Positions 34,233 to 44,028 are shown, counted from the stretch's first letter. The stretch: DNA of 64,000 bases from Rhizobiaceae bacterium (GCA_023953835.1 JAMLJB010000001.1:1612001-1676000); one strand, 5' to 3'. The notes: generated from the letters alone by a model not told the origin. Made by a program: numbers and translations.

Positions 34233-35069
34233 ATGGACTTCTGGACGACGGTCTTTCTCTCTGCGTCAATCGCATCTATCGCAGCTATGGGCTTGTTCCT
34301 CCAGATCAGAAGTGGTCAGTTGAACCCTGGCATGGCGCCTTTCGTAGGCGTTGGTGGCTATGTGTCCGGTTCATTGTGCGTGAATCTTGGCCTCTCTCCC
34401 TGGTTGTCAATTCCGTTGGCTACAATAGCCGGCTTTTGCTTTGGTGGGGCTTTTGCGATCATTACCCTGCGTCTGCATCATTGGTTTTTCGCGGTTACGA
34501 CATTGACCCTTTCCGTTGCAGCGGTCTCGATCGTCGGAATGATCGATTTCTTTGGCGGACCGGTTGGCTTGCTCAATATTCCCCTTGTTACAAGCCCAGT
34601 GCCCATTATTGTCCTTTCCTGCGTTGTCTTTGCCATCGCCTATCTGCTTGACCGCTCCCATATTGGTTTGCAGATCAGAGCGATGGGTGACGACGAAGTC
34701 CTCTCCCAGGCGTTTGGCGTCCATGTGCGGACATTGCGCGTTTTCGTATTTGCTCTCGGGTCCGCAATGGCCGCCATATCAGGAGCTCTGAATGCACATC
34801 GCTTTGGTATATATGAGCCGTCGGATCTCGGCTTTCAGTACTCGCTGCTGCTGTTCATCTATGTAATTGTCGGTGGCAAGCGGAGCATTTTCGGGCCCAT
34901 AGTGGGTACGTTCTTTCTGTTCGCAATGCCCGAGATAATCAAGATTTCTCCCGAAACAGAGTTGATCGTATTCGGAGCATTGATGCTGGCTGTTGCAATC
35001 TGGATGCCGGAAGGCCTTGTTGGCGCAATCGGGTCGAGCTACCGGGCTTTGCGCAAGCGGCTTGCTTGA
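34233..35069 (+). CDS. livM: Liv-type ABC transporter permease LivM (short form)
   Basis: A 278-residue permease, somewhat shorter than the first LivM (324). It shows GQLNPGMAPFVGVGGYVSG in place of the usual LSLGHAAF-type loop, ITLRLHHWFFAVTTLTLSVA, the EAA-like loop (MGDDEVLSQAFGVHVRTLRVFVFALGSAMAAI), and VIVGGKRSIFGPIVGTFFL. GAGGAG ribosome site. It converges on the LysR gene with a 19-bp gap. Confidence 0.9.
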   Translation: MDFWTTVFLSASIASIAAMGLFLQIRSGQLNPGMAPFVGVGGYVSGSLCVNLGLSPWLSIPLATIAGFCFGGAFAIITLRLHHWFFAVTTLTLSVAAVSIVGMIDFFGGPVGLLNIPLVTSPVPIIVLSCVVFAIAYLLDRSHIGLQIRAMGDDEVLSQAFGVHVRTLRVFVFALGSAMAAISGALNAHRFGIYEPSDLGFQYSLLLFIYVIVGGKRSIFGPIVGTFFLFAMPEIIKISPETELIVFGALMLAVAIWMPEGLVGAIGSSYRALRKRLA

Positions 35070-35088
35070 TTGTCCAAGACGAATGCGC

Positions 35089-36066
35089 CTACCGACCTCC
35101 CACGATAGCTGGCCGTCGCGGAGCTTTGCGTACGCTGACCGGCTCTGAGAGACATTCGTCATGCACTGCGCGTTGGCGGATATATTCCTGCGATTCGTGG
35201 ATCAACCAATCCAGGAACGGCGTAAGCGGCCAGGAGCCGTGCTTGTGTTCAGGAAAGACCACGCAATAGCTTTTCTCGCCTGACAGCCGATGGGTGTGCG
35301 GTGTGATGAGGTCGCCCCTTTCAATTTCATTGTTCACGTAAAGGCGCGGTACCAGCGCCACACCGAGACCTGCGCAAGCAGCTTCGATGGCCATCGAGAA
35401 CAGATCATACTGGGCGCCTTCAGTGGGATTGATCCCACTTGTACCGAAATGGTCCCACCATTTCTTCCAGGCATATGGCCGACTGCGCTTGTGCAGTCTC
35501 GGCAAAGACTTCATTTCATCAAGGTTTAGCGCGCGGCGACCGCCGGCAAGTCGCGGACTGCAGACAGCAATCAGTTCTTCCGAGAAGATGTTCTTCTTAA
35601 TCATACCTGTCCATGCGGGATGGTCGTAGTGAATCGCAGCATCAAAGGAAGTTTCAGAGAAAAGGAATGGCTCCGGCCTTTCGCTCATATTAATCAGGAT
35701 GCCGGGGTTCTTCGCATGGAAGTGAGGCAAACGTGGTATGATCCATTTGTTTGTGAACGTTGGAATGACTGCCAATTCGAGCACACCCCGTTCCGGCAGT
35801 GCCTGAAGTCTCTGCGTGTGCAACTCGACGCGATCCAGGTCTTCAGTGATCTGGACAAGGTAGTCGCGCCCTCGATCGGTCAGATGCAGCCGACCTTTGA
35901 CCCGGTTAAACAACATCAAGCCAAGAAAGTCTTCCAGACGCGCGATCTGACGGCTCACGGCCCCTTCTGTCATTGCCAATTCTTCGGCAGCGCGCGAGAA
36001 ACTCTCATGGCGTCCTGCGGCTTCGAAAGCCAAAAGCGCGTTGGTACTCGGAATCTTACGACGCAA
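35089..36066 (-). CDS. LysR-family transcriptional regulator (GcvA-like)
   Basis: A 325-residue LysR protein. The N-terminal winged helix is NALLAFEAAGRHESFSRAAEELAMTEGAVSRQIARLEDFLG, followed by RDYLVQITEDLDRV and a periplasmic-binding-like effector domain (LELAVIPTFTNKWIIPRL). The start is TTG at 36066 behind AGGGGGAAA. A dyad TTCA-N7-TGAA lies just upstream. The family resembles GcvA/AmpR-type regulators. It sits between the Liv importer and the ALDH/GMC cluster and is the likely controller of one or both. Confidence 0.9.
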   Translation of the reverse strand: MRRKIPSTNALLAFEAAGRHESFSRAAEELAMTEGAVSRQIARLEDFLGLMLFNRVKGRLHLTDRGRDYLVQITEDLDRVELHTQRLQALPERGVLELAVIPTFTNKWIIPRLPHFHAKNPGILINMSERPEPFLFSETSFDAAIHYDHPAWTGMIKKNIFSEELIAVCSPRLAGGRRALNLDEMKSLPRLHKRSRPYAWKKWWDHFGTSGINPTEGAQYDLFSMAIEAACAGLGVALVPRLYVNNEIERGDLITPHTHRLSGEKSYCVVFPEHKHGSWPLTPFLDWLIHESQEYIRQRAVHDECLSEPVSVRKAPRRPAIVGGR

Positions 36067-36092
36067 TCTCTTTTCCCCCTAGCAAAACGCGC

Positions 36093-36111
36093 CGTTCACA
36101 CTTGATGAACG
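36093..36111. promoter_or_regulatory. Candidate LysR box upstream of the LysR gene
   Basis: CGTTCA, 7-bp spacer, TGAACG: a perfect 6-bp dyad containing the T-N11-A pattern typical of LysR-type boxes. Its position about 30 bp upstream of the LysR start fits autoregulation. Based on symmetry and position only. Confidence 0.45.
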
Positions 36112-36245
36112 AGCATCTTGAATGGCTGCGGCGCGCCGAAGACGTCACATTCCGGTTGCGCCATACTGGGCAGCAGCCGCTTACCTGAAAGCCTGTCCAG
36201 CTTAGCAAAATGCTGGCGACGCTCCTAGTCAGGACTGCGTTCTCG

Positions 36246-37058
36246 TCACCCTTGCTCGATCAACAGGTTCAACAGCCCGCGGTCGCCCTGTGCGTAGTAG
36301 CCGACATTGCTGGTTTGCGTGCCGATAGTCCGCCTCAGGCTGACAAGCATCAGAGCATACAGCCAGGCTATGGCAAACACATCAAGCACCGGCGCATCGT
36401 CGATTTGCGTGATACCCTGTGAGCTGAGCACAGTCGCCATCACTCCTTCTGCCGGGACTATGACTTCTGCGCCCTGTGAAATTGCCTCCTGCGCCGCCTT
36501 CTTGAATGCATCGATAACGGGGGAAGGATTGCTGAGCGAGGCAGCGAGCGCAGGCTCGTGCCAAGCGGGCGACAGAGAAACGGCAGGCATGACCCTCTTA
36601 TCGAGGCCGTGCATGTCAACTGCATCGCGAACAACGGCGGCGATTTCCGATCCGTTCGCTATCGGAACTACTTTCCGACCGAGGGAGCAGCCGACGAGCA
36701 AGGCGCTTTCAAGCATGGAAATGACTGGAATGCGAACCACTGATCGGATCTCGCGGAGAAAAGGTTCGCTAAACGACGCGATAATAAAGGCGTCAAACCC
36801 CTGCCGCTCCGCTTCAATCGCACGGTCGATGATTTGATCGAGAATCCGATGAAACGCAAACGCACTACGCAAGGCAGGGGTCACGGCACGACCGAAATAA
36901 GATCCCGATCGCACTCCATGCAACTCAATGCTGGCGCGTCCTTCCAACACCTTCGCCCCATGTGTCGAGATGAAGGCCTTATACCCCCCCAGCGCGTCAA
37001 GTTCAGTCGCGGACTGATGCCAGAAGCGAAACACCGCCTTATTTTCTGCGCCACTCAT
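36246..37058 (-). CDS. Asp/Glu/hydantoin racemase-family protein without the usual cysteines
   Basis: A 270-residue protein from ATG 37058, five bases after GGAGG. The Asp/Glu racemase fold is suggested by IDRAIEAERQGFDAFIIASFSEPFLREIRSVV, IPVISMLESALLVGC and a second-half repeat AQEAISQGAEVIVPAEGVMATVL. The two catalytic Cys positions (normally in GCxGDP and LGCxGM contexts) read ASFSEP and VPAEGVM, so no Cys pair is present. Racemisation by the standard two-thiol mechanism is therefore unlikely; a lyase, decarboxylase or isomerase role is possible. Divergent from the ALDH gene across a 578-bp gap. Confidence 0.72.
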   Translation of the reverse strand: MSGAENKAVFRFWHQSATELDALGGYKAFISTHGAKVLEGRASIELHGVRSGSYFGRAVTPALRSAFAFHRILDQIIDRAIEAERQGFDAFIIASFSEPFLREIRSVVRIPVISMLESALLVGCSLGRKVVPIANGSEIAAVVRDAVDMHGLDKRVMPAVSLSPAWHEPALAASLSNPSPVIDAFKKAAQEAISQGAEVIVPAEGVMATVLSSQGITQIDDAPVLDVFAIAWLYALMLVSLRRTIGTQTSNVGYYAQGDRGLLNLLIEQG

Positions 37059-37636
37059 GCCAGCCTCCATATTGAGAAGAATTCCAAAGCATAGGTTGTA
37101 TTTCGTGCGGATCATGGAGGCGCGGAAAACTCGGCATGATCTATGATAGGAACCTCTCCTAGACGAACGCCGGCAGGGTCATCGTTGTCGCGTCCATAGG
37201 GAAAAATGCGATCCCTTTGGCCAATGGAACGCCTCGGTGGAAACCTACTAATAGGGTTTCATGATCAATGCTATTACATAATGTCATTGCTTTGTGTCTG
37301 AGCATTTTGCGGTGTCGACGCGTTTGTGTCTCCAGTCGGCAGAGCACGGTCAACAAACAGAGGCTTATTACATAATATCATTGCGGTATGCGCTCACCAC
37401 CATTGAGGCGGACTGCCGAATTTGTAAAGTTTGCGCACCATTTCGGCCTTGGAAGGAACCGCGGATAGGGCCGCAACTGCAAATCCGCACCGACACGTGG
37501 TGAGTCGGCAATCTAATATCTGGTCGGATGCGCCGATGCTCTCAAGCCAAGTACATCTTGCCAATACGTCGCGGTATCTCCTGACGGAGGACGCACCTTA
37601 GCTTACTTGGCATTGTTGCCATGCAGGAGCCAGTGA
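37059..37636. promoter_or_regulatory. 578-bp divergent promoter region with a repeated 19-bp motif
   Basis: No supported gene. Two direct copies of TATTACATAAT(G/A)TCATTGC occur at 37272-37290 and 37366-37384, differing at one base and spaced 94 bp apart, close to nine helical turns. A 13-of-14 match to the motif core occurs at 30437-30450. It is a plausible regulator array for the ALDH operon (+) and the racemase-like gene (-). Confidence 0.55.
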
Positions 37637-39118
37637 ATGACGACTAAGTATCAGTTGTATGTAGACAATGAGTGGCACGATCCACTGTCGGGGGAATGGT
37701 TCAATACCGAAGATCCATTTACGGGCGAACCGTGGGCGCAGATACCACGGGCAAACGCGGCCGATGTCGACCGCGCCGTACATTCGGCTCAGGCCGCCCT
37801 TGAAGGATCTTGGGGAAAGATGTCTGCCACCGATCGCGGCTCGTTGCTGCATCGACTGGCCGTTCTCATTGACGAAAACGCCGGCACGCTTGCTGAGGTC
37901 GAATCGCGCGATAACGGAAAGCTTTTGAGCGAAGTGTCCGGGCAAGTGCGCTATGTAGCGAAATATTTCTACTATTACGCAGGATTAGCCGACAAGATTC
38001 AAGGTGCGGTCATTCCGATCGAAAAGCCGGGGGTTTTCAACTACGCGAAATATGAGCCGATCGGCGTGGTCGCATCTATTACACCTTGGAATTCGTCCTT
38101 ATTGCTCACCGCTTGGAAGATGGCGCCGGCGCTTTGCGGCGGCAATACGTTCATCGCCAAACCCTCAGAATTTACCTCGGCCTCGATGTTCGAGCTCGCA
38201 CGCATCGTGGCGAAGGCGGACCTCCCGCCCGGCGTGTTCAACGTCTTGACGGGGTTCGGCTCCGAAGTGGGCGAGCCCCTCGTCCGACATGAAGGAGTGG
38301 GGCGCATTGCCTTCACAGGCGGCGATCAGGGTGGGCGCGCTGTTGCGCGCCTGGCCGGCGAAAATCTGAAGCGTATCTCCCTCGAGTTGGGCGGCAAATC
38401 GCCGAATATTGTATTTGACGATGCGGATCTCGATCAGGCGGTCAACGGTGTGATCACGGGAATCTTTTCGGCAGGTGGCCAGACATGCATGGCAGGCTCG
38501 CGCCTCCTCCTTCAAGAATCGATCCACGATACCTTCGTGCAGAAACTGGTGGAAATTACCTCTCGCGCCAAAGCCGGCAATCCCCGCACGCCTGGCATTC
38601 AGATCGGCCCGGTTGCTACCAAGCCGCAGTTCGAGAAGGTCATGAGCTACATCGCCATTGCAAAGGGAGAAGGCGCCCGATGCATCGCCGGTGGGCGAGC
38701 CCTGAGCGGTCCTGAATATGGCGCCGGCCGCATTGTTGAACCAACAATCTTTGTCGACGTCGAGAACAATATGCGCATTGCCCAGGAGGAAGTCTTCGGA
38801 CCGGTCCTAGCAGTCATAAAGTTCAAGGATGAAGAGGATGCCATCCGAATTGGCAATGATACACGCTTCGGTCTGGCCGCTGGCGTTTGGACGAAAAGCC
38901 TCAAGCGGGCGATGCACATGTCAGATAAATTGAAGGCAGGAACGGTTTGGATCAACAACTACCGGTCCACCAGCTTCGCGACACCTTTTGGTGGCTTCAA
39001 GGATAGCGGCATTGGCCGCGAAGGCGGGATCGAAGCCGTGAAGGAATATCTCGAGACGAAGAGCGTCTGGATATCCACCGATCTTCAGATGCCCGACCCG
39101 TTCATTCGCAAATATTGA
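37637..39118 (+). CDS. NAD(P)-dependent aldehyde dehydrogenase
   Basis: A 493-residue ALDH. Catalytic Cys284 is in GGQTCMAGS, the general base Glu in LELGGKSPN, with substrate/cofactor blocks ITPWNSSLLL and PSEFTSASMFE and C-terminal GTVWINNYRSTSFATPFGGFKDSGIGRE. AGGAG precedes the ATG. It is the first of five plus-strand genes in a loosely spaced catabolic unit and probably oxidises an aldehyde from the GMC oxidoreductase or an upstream step. Confidence 0.93.
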   Translation: MTTKYQLYVDNEWHDPLSGEWFNTEDPFTGEPWAQIPRANAADVDRAVHSAQAALEGSWGKMSATDRGSLLHRLAVLIDENAGTLAEVESRDNGKLLSEVSGQVRYVAKYFYYYAGLADKIQGAVIPIEKPGVFNYAKYEPIGVVASITPWNSSLLLTAWKMAPALCGGNTFIAKPSEFTSASMFELARIVAKADLPPGVFNVLTGFGSEVGEPLVRHEGVGRIAFTGGDQGGRAVARLAGENLKRISLELGGKSPNIVFDDADLDQAVNGVITGIFSAGGQTCMAGSRLLLQESIHDTFVQKLVEITSRAKAGNPRTPGIQIGPVATKPQFEKVMSYIAIAKGEGARCIAGGRALSGPEYGAGRIVEPTIFVDVENNMRIAQEEVFGPVLAVIKFKDEEDAIRIGNDTRFGLAAGVWTKSLKRAMHMSDKLKAGTVWINNYRSTSFATPFGGFKDSGIGREGGIEAVKEYLETKSVWISTDLQMPDPFIRKY

Positions 39119-39236
39119 TGGGCAGAATTAAACAAGCTTTGAGATATCGCTGCGATAGGGCGGGGAAGCCAGCCCCATTTGCGATCGGCAGAGATCGTGC
39201 CGGCGCCATACCACGAGTCTCTTGAGGAATGTAGAA

Positions 39237-40892
39237 GTGGCTGACAAGGGCGAAGGCGCGGATACTTTTGACTATATTGTTGTAGGAGCCGGAACGGCGG
39301 GCTGCATCGTTGCGAGCCGGCTAAGCGAAGACGGAGCGTCGGTATGCCTTATTGAAGCCGGCCATTCCGACACAAATGCGCTGATCCACATACCGGCTGG
39401 CTTCATCAAGAATGCCTATAGCAAGAATTTGACATGGAACTTTCAATCAGTCCCGAGCAATGGTAGCGGGGGACGGAGTTTGATCCTGCCGCAAGGCCGT
39501 GTGGTCGGCGGATCGAGTTCCATCAACGGGATGAACCACGTCCGCGGACAGCCGCTCGATTATGACGGCTGGGCACAGCGCGGAAATCCGGGATGGTCTT
39601 ACCAGGAGCTGTTGCCATATTTCAAACGATCGGAAAGAAAGATCGGCGTGGGCGACAACTGCTTCAGAGGACGTACCGGCGAGTTGCCGGTAACGGACCT
39701 GCAATGGCGCCATCCCATCTGCGATTCCTTTATCGAGGGCGCGCATTCGATCGGCATCCCCAGGAACGTAGACTATAATGGACCTGTCCAGGCGGGTGCG
39801 GGCTACTTTCAGCAGACGACGCTGAATGGATTTCGATACAGCTCAGCCCGCGCCTTCCTCAAGGCTGCGCGCCGGCGCAGGAACTTTCATATTCGAACCC
39901 GGGCGCTTGTTACTGCGATCAGGTTTGAAGGCAAGCGGGCGGCTGGCATCACCTATGTTCCCGGAGACGGCAGGCATCCTGCAAGGCAGATAGCGGCGCG
40001 GCGCGAGGTTATTCTGTGTGCCGGAGCCATCAATACACCGAAGCTGATGCAGCTTTCGGGGCTAGGGCCCGCAGACTTGCTCGCACAGCACGGTATTCCG
40101 GTAGTTTGCCATATTCCCGGTGTCGGTAACCATCTGCGCGATCACTACGGAGTGCGTCTGGTCGCAAAACTGGAAGGCAAGGACGTTGCAACAATCAACA
40201 ATATCGCGCGGGGGCTGCCTTTAGCTGGCCAGGTTGCGCGCTGGGTGCTGCGCCGCCCCAGCATACTGTCGATGGGACCGTCACCGGTCTATGTTTTCTG
40301 GAAGTCCGAACCCTTTTTGGCGATGCCCGATCTGGAGTATGTATTCACGCCTGCAAGCTTTCAGAAGGGAATCGTTGGGCTTCTGGACCGATTTCCAGGG
40401 ATGACGCTCGGCGTGTGGCCGGAACGACCGGAAAGTCTTGGCTATGTGCGCATCAGCAGCTCTGATCCGTTGAGCAAGCCGCAAATCCAGCCGAATTACC
40501 TCTCTGCGGAGGGGGATCGTCAAACGCTGCTTCGAGGTATGCGCCTGGGTTTGCAGTTGCTGACGACACCGGCACTGCGGCAATACGATCCTAAGATCAT
40601 AGCACCGGACCCCGAAGCGAAGAGCGATGCTGAACTGCTCGATTTTGCGCACCAAAACGGAACGACGATCTATCATATGATAGGTACTGCGCGCATGGGA
40701 CCTGAATCGGATTCTGACACTGTTGTCGATGCGCAATTGCGGGTTCATGGCATAGAGGGATTGCGCGTTGCCGATGCCTCAATCATGCCAACCATGCCGT
40801 CCGCAAACACCAATGCCACAGTGATGATGATTGCGGAAAAAGCGGCGGATCTCGTTCGTGGAAGGGCAGCTCTTGAACCAAACGATGTGTGA
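39237..40892 (+). CDS. GMC-family FAD-dependent oxidoreductase (choline-dehydrogenase-like)
   Basis: About 551 residues. FAD-binding VVGAGTAGCIVASRLSEDG, the GMC signature GRVVGGSSSINGMNHVRG, second signature AGAINTPKLMQLSGLGP, and the C-terminal catalytic region YHMIGTARMG followed by LRVADASIMPTMPSANTNA. GTG at 39237 has GAGGA eight bases upstream; an in-frame TTG at 39222 is less likely. It oxidises a primary or secondary alcohol to an aldehyde or ketone, which fits the flanking ALDH genes. Confidence 0.92.
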   Translation: MADKGEGADTFDYIVVGAGTAGCIVASRLSEDGASVCLIEAGHSDTNALIHIPAGFIKNAYSKNLTWNFQSVPSNGSGGRSLILPQGRVVGGSSSINGMNHVRGQPLDYDGWAQRGNPGWSYQELLPYFKRSERKIGVGDNCFRGRTGELPVTDLQWRHPICDSFIEGAHSIGIPRNVDYNGPVQAGAGYFQQTTLNGFRYSSARAFLKAARRRRNFHIRTRALVTAIRFEGKRAAGITYVPGDGRHPARQIAARREVILCAGAINTPKLMQLSGLGPADLLAQHGIPVVCHIPGVGNHLRDHYGVRLVAKLEGKDVATINNIARGLPLAGQVARWVLRRPSILSMGPSPVYVFWKSEPFLAMPDLEYVFTPASFQKGIVGLLDRFPGMTLGVWPERPESLGYVRISSSDPLSKPQIQPNYLSAEGDRQTLLRGMRLGLQLLTTPALRQYDPKIIAPDPEAKSDAELLDFAHQNGTTIYHMIGTARMGPESDSDTVVDAQLRVHGIEGLRVADASIMPTMPSANTNATVMMIAEKAADLVRGRAALEPNDV

Positions 40893-40982
40893 TGCAGGAC
40901 AGGTTGCATCGCTTTGAATATCGAACGCATTTCGAGCCGTAATACCTGACATTTGGCAAAGCGAAAGAGTTGGTCCATCGTC

Positions 40983-42461
40983 ATGAGAAATGAGAATACA
41001 AAGGAAGTCCTTGATGTCCTGGTGATCGGCAGCGGCATAGCTGGGTTGTCCGCGGCCGTTTCTGCGCAGATGGCCGGAGCACAGGTGATGGTGCTAGAAC
41101 GCTCACCCGAGGCAGACTTTGGCGGAAATACACGTTGGACCGAAGCCTATTTTCGGATGAAGAGCGAAGACGAAGTTAGCGACGATTTCGAGGAACGGCT
41201 CGTCCAGAACGCTGGCTGCAATCTAGATCCGAACATTGTTGGCCCGATGGGCGGCCCCTATAGCGACTGGCCGGGTTTTGTGAAGTCGCACGGAATGCCC
41301 GATCCCGAACTGGTGAGCGCGTTGTCGGAGAATGCCGGACCGACTGTCAACTGGCTGAAGACGTTCGGGGTCCGGTTCGATGCACTTCCAACCTATTTTG
41401 TCACCGCGGCAGCGCCTCGCCTTATGCCGGTAGGTGGTGGATTGGCGCTAATCAATGCGTTGAAGACCCATGCCAACCAGAACCAAGTGACCTGTGCTTA
41501 TGAAACCACTGCACTCGATCTGCTGCGTGACGATGGCCGGGGCTATCTGCGAGTCAGCGTTGCCGTGCCGAGCGGCGATACTAAAATCATTGCAACCCGA
41601 AATGTCGTGGTGGCATCCGGTGGTTTCGAAGGAAATCCCGAAATGCTGACCCAATATTTGGGAACACAAGCCCGCTACGTACGGCCGGTCGCGCGCGGCG
41701 GGTATTACAATAGAGGCGAAGGTATCCGCATGGCGCTCTCCTGCGGCGCTGCGCCCGCCGGAGACTTCAGCTCCTATCACGCCGAGCCTCTCGACCCAAG
41801 GTCGGGTGCTACAGAAGCGCTGGTTATGAATTTTCCCTACGGAATTCTGGTCAATAAATGGGGCGGCCGCTTCGTCGACGAGGCGCCAGGCCCGGTGGAC
41901 GTCAACTATGATCATATCTCGCGTGCGATCGGCGAGCAGCCCGACGGTATCGCCTATGTGATCTTCGATAGCCGAATCGAAGACGTGCCAAACTGGACAA
42001 AAAGCATTCGAACTGACCAGCCGGCAATCCAGGCCAATACACTCGAGGCGTTGGCCGCACAATGTGGATTGCCGACCGACGCCGTAGTGAAAACAATAGA
42101 TGAATACAATGAGGCCTGTGTCGAAGGAGAATTCCATCCTTTGCGGGAAGATTTCTTGGCGACGCAAGGCTTGAAGATCAAGAAATCCAATTGGGCCCGT
42201 CCGATCGACCGGGCGCCCTTCAAAGCGTATCCGATCATTCCAGGAATCTGTTTTACTTATGGGGGGGTGAAGACAAACCGCCATGCACAGGTCGTCGATA
42301 CCGATGGACGCCCTATACCCGGCCTCTACGCAGCGGGAGAAGCGGCAGGGCTCTACTATCAGGTCTATACGGGAGCAACATCCGTGCTTCGCGGGGCGGT
42401 TTTCGGCAAGATTGCTGGCAGCCACGCAGCGACCCGGGCGCAAACGATGAGGGCGCCGTGA
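40983..42461 (+). CDS. FAD-dependent dehydrogenase, tricarballylate dehydrogenase (TcuA)/fumarate-reductase flavoprotein-like
   Basis: A 492-residue flavoprotein. The FAD motif is VIGSGIAGLSAAVSAQMAGAQ, then FGGNTRWTEAYFRM; the C-terminal block GICFTYGGVKTNRHAQV and GLYAAGEAAGLYYQVYTGATSVLRG match the TcuA/fumarate-reductase flavoprotein family. TcuA oxidises tricarballylate to cis-aconitate; homologues desaturate various carboxylic acids or ketosteroids. The next gene is MmgE/PrpD (a 2-methylcitrate-dehydratase relative), so tri- or dicarboxylate chemistry is plausible. Confidence 0.85.
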   Translation: MRNENTKEVLDVLVIGSGIAGLSAAVSAQMAGAQVMVLERSPEADFGGNTRWTEAYFRMKSEDEVSDDFEERLVQNAGCNLDPNIVGPMGGPYSDWPGFVKSHGMPDPELVSALSENAGPTVNWLKTFGVRFDALPTYFVTAAAPRLMPVGGGLALINALKTHANQNQVTCAYETTALDLLRDDGRGYLRVSVAVPSGDTKIIATRNVVVASGGFEGNPEMLTQYLGTQARYVRPVARGGYYNRGEGIRMALSCGAAPAGDFSSYHAEPLDPRSGATEALVMNFPYGILVNKWGGRFVDEAPGPVDVNYDHISRAIGEQPDGIAYVIFDSRIEDVPNWTKSIRTDQPAIQANTLEALAAQCGLPTDAVVKTIDEYNEACVEGEFHPLREDFLATQGLKIKKSNWARPIDRAPFKAYPIIPGICFTYGGVKTNRHAQVVDTDGRPIPGLYAAGEAAGLYYQVYTGATSVLRGAVFGKIAGSHAATRAQTMRAP

Positions 42462-42534
42462 AACTCGCGCCTGGTCTCCGCCCCGTGAATGGTCATTGGT
42501 CCTACTCAGTACCAACGCTTGTTTCCGCCGAAAA

Positions 42535-43929
42535 ATGACATCAAAGCGTTCGACCAGCATCGCAATCGCTGAATGGCTGGCAGGCCTTCGCCCGGACGAA
42601 ATTCCTGACCACGCTTTGCAGAGCGCAAAGCTGCGTGTCCTCGATATCGTAGGGGCCATGCTGGGCGGCCGTGGAACCTTGCTTGTCAATCAGGTCCTTG
42701 GATCGGTTACCGATTCCGGCGGCGCCGTCCCCGTTGTAGGGTTCGACAAGCGCGTGGAATTATCGCGTGCTGCGTTGCTTCAGGGAACCATGGCTTGCGT
42801 ACTCGAATATGACGATACGCATGTCGCCAGCGGCATTCACTCCAGTTCTGCTGTGATTGCGGCCGCGCTCGGCGTCGGGCGCCAGTTTCACATTTCGGGA
42901 AGCAGACTTTTGGAAGCGGTCCTGATAGGCAACGAGCTAGCAGCTCGGCTTGCTTTGGTTGCGCCGGGAATGATGCATCGCGTCGGCATCCATCCAACTG
43001 CAATCTTTGCGACCTTCGGGTCTGGATACGCGATCGCCAAGATTCTCGGATTCGACGCGCGGCAGATCATCAATACGGCCGGTATTTGCGGGAGCTTTGC
43101 GTCTGGCATTATGGCCTCCTGGGAAGATGGCACTGCCGCCAAATCGCTTCACACGGGCTGGGCCGCATCCTCCGCCGTACAGGCGGCGAACCTTGCAAGG
43201 CAGGGAGTCACCGGACCCTCGAATGTCTTCGAAGGGCGCTTTGGCTTGTTCCGCTCGCATGTCCAGGTGCCGGAATACGAATTTGATCTCGGCGCAGCGC
43301 GCGACAAGCTCGGCCAACGCTGGGAAGCGCTGAACATCGCGCCACGCGCCTACCCGTGTGGGCACTATATCCAGCCCTTTATAGAAGCGGTCCTGGGAAT
43401 TGTCCAAAGCAACAGCATCGAGATCGATCAGATCGAGCGGATCGATTGCGCAGTAGCAGAATACATGGTGCCACTCATTTGCGAACCCGCCAAAGAAAAG
43501 CTGAATCCGGCGACTTCCTGGCATGCGCGGTACAGTCTGCCATTTTGCATCGCCGCGTGCCTGCAGAATGGGACCTTCAATAAATACAGCTTGAGCGATG
43601 CCGATTTAGCAGATGATTCTCACCGCAAACTTGCCGCGAAAGTTACTTACCAGGTCGATCGGCAGGCGGTTGACCGGACGAAGTGGGGAGGTGGAGTTAC
43701 GATCGTCTATCGCTCCGGCGAACGTTTCGGCCGCGTCGTTGAACATCTTCGGGGCACCCCTCAAAATCCCATGCAAGAGTGTGAACTTGTCGCGAAATTC
43801 ATGCACAACGCTGAAGGGGTGCTCAATCGTGGCGACTCTGAACGTGCGGTAAATGCCATCATGCAACTGGAAAGGGTCGAGGATATCGACCCGGTTTTTG
43901 ATCTGTTGTCTGTGCCGATTGTCAAATGA
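42535..43929 (+). CDS. MmgE/PrpD-family protein (2-methylcitrate dehydratase-like)
   Basis: A 464-residue protein. The MmgE/PrpD pattern is clear: IAEWLAGLRPDEIPDHALQSAKLRVLDIVGAMLGG, YDDTHVASGIHSSSAVIAAALGVG, KSLHTGWAASSAVQAANLARQGVTGPSNVFEGRFGLF, YPCGHYIQPFIEAVL. Members dehydrate 2-methylcitrate (PrpD) or decarboxylate cis-aconitate; many in catabolic clusters are uncharacterised. The HTGWAAS and PCGHY segments are consistent with an intact active site. No prpB/prpC nearby. Confidence 0.88.
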   Translation: MTSKRSTSIAIAEWLAGLRPDEIPDHALQSAKLRVLDIVGAMLGGRGTLLVNQVLGSVTDSGGAVPVVGFDKRVELSRAALLQGTMACVLEYDDTHVASGIHSSSAVIAAALGVGRQFHISGSRLLEAVLIGNELAARLALVAPGMMHRVGIHPTAIFATFGSGYAIAKILGFDARQIINTAGICGSFASGIMASWEDGTAAKSLHTGWAASSAVQAANLARQGVTGPSNVFEGRFGLFRSHVQVPEYEFDLGAARDKLGQRWEALNIAPRAYPCGHYIQPFIEAVLGIVQSNSIEIDQIERIDCAVAEYMVPLICEPAKEKLNPATSWHARYSLPFCIAACLQNGTFNKYSLSDADLADDSHRKLAAKVTYQVDRQAVDRTKWGGGVTIVYRSGERFGRVVEHLRGTPQNPMQECELVAKFMHNAEGVLNRGDSERAVNAIMQLERVEDIDPVFDLLSVPIVK

Positions 43930-44028
43930 GGTCGAAGCTAGAGACCGCATTCCTTCTTTTTTGGAAACGACTGACATCCGTGGCTTCTAAAGCGATCTAT
44001 TTTGCACCAACCCATGGAGATACCAACC

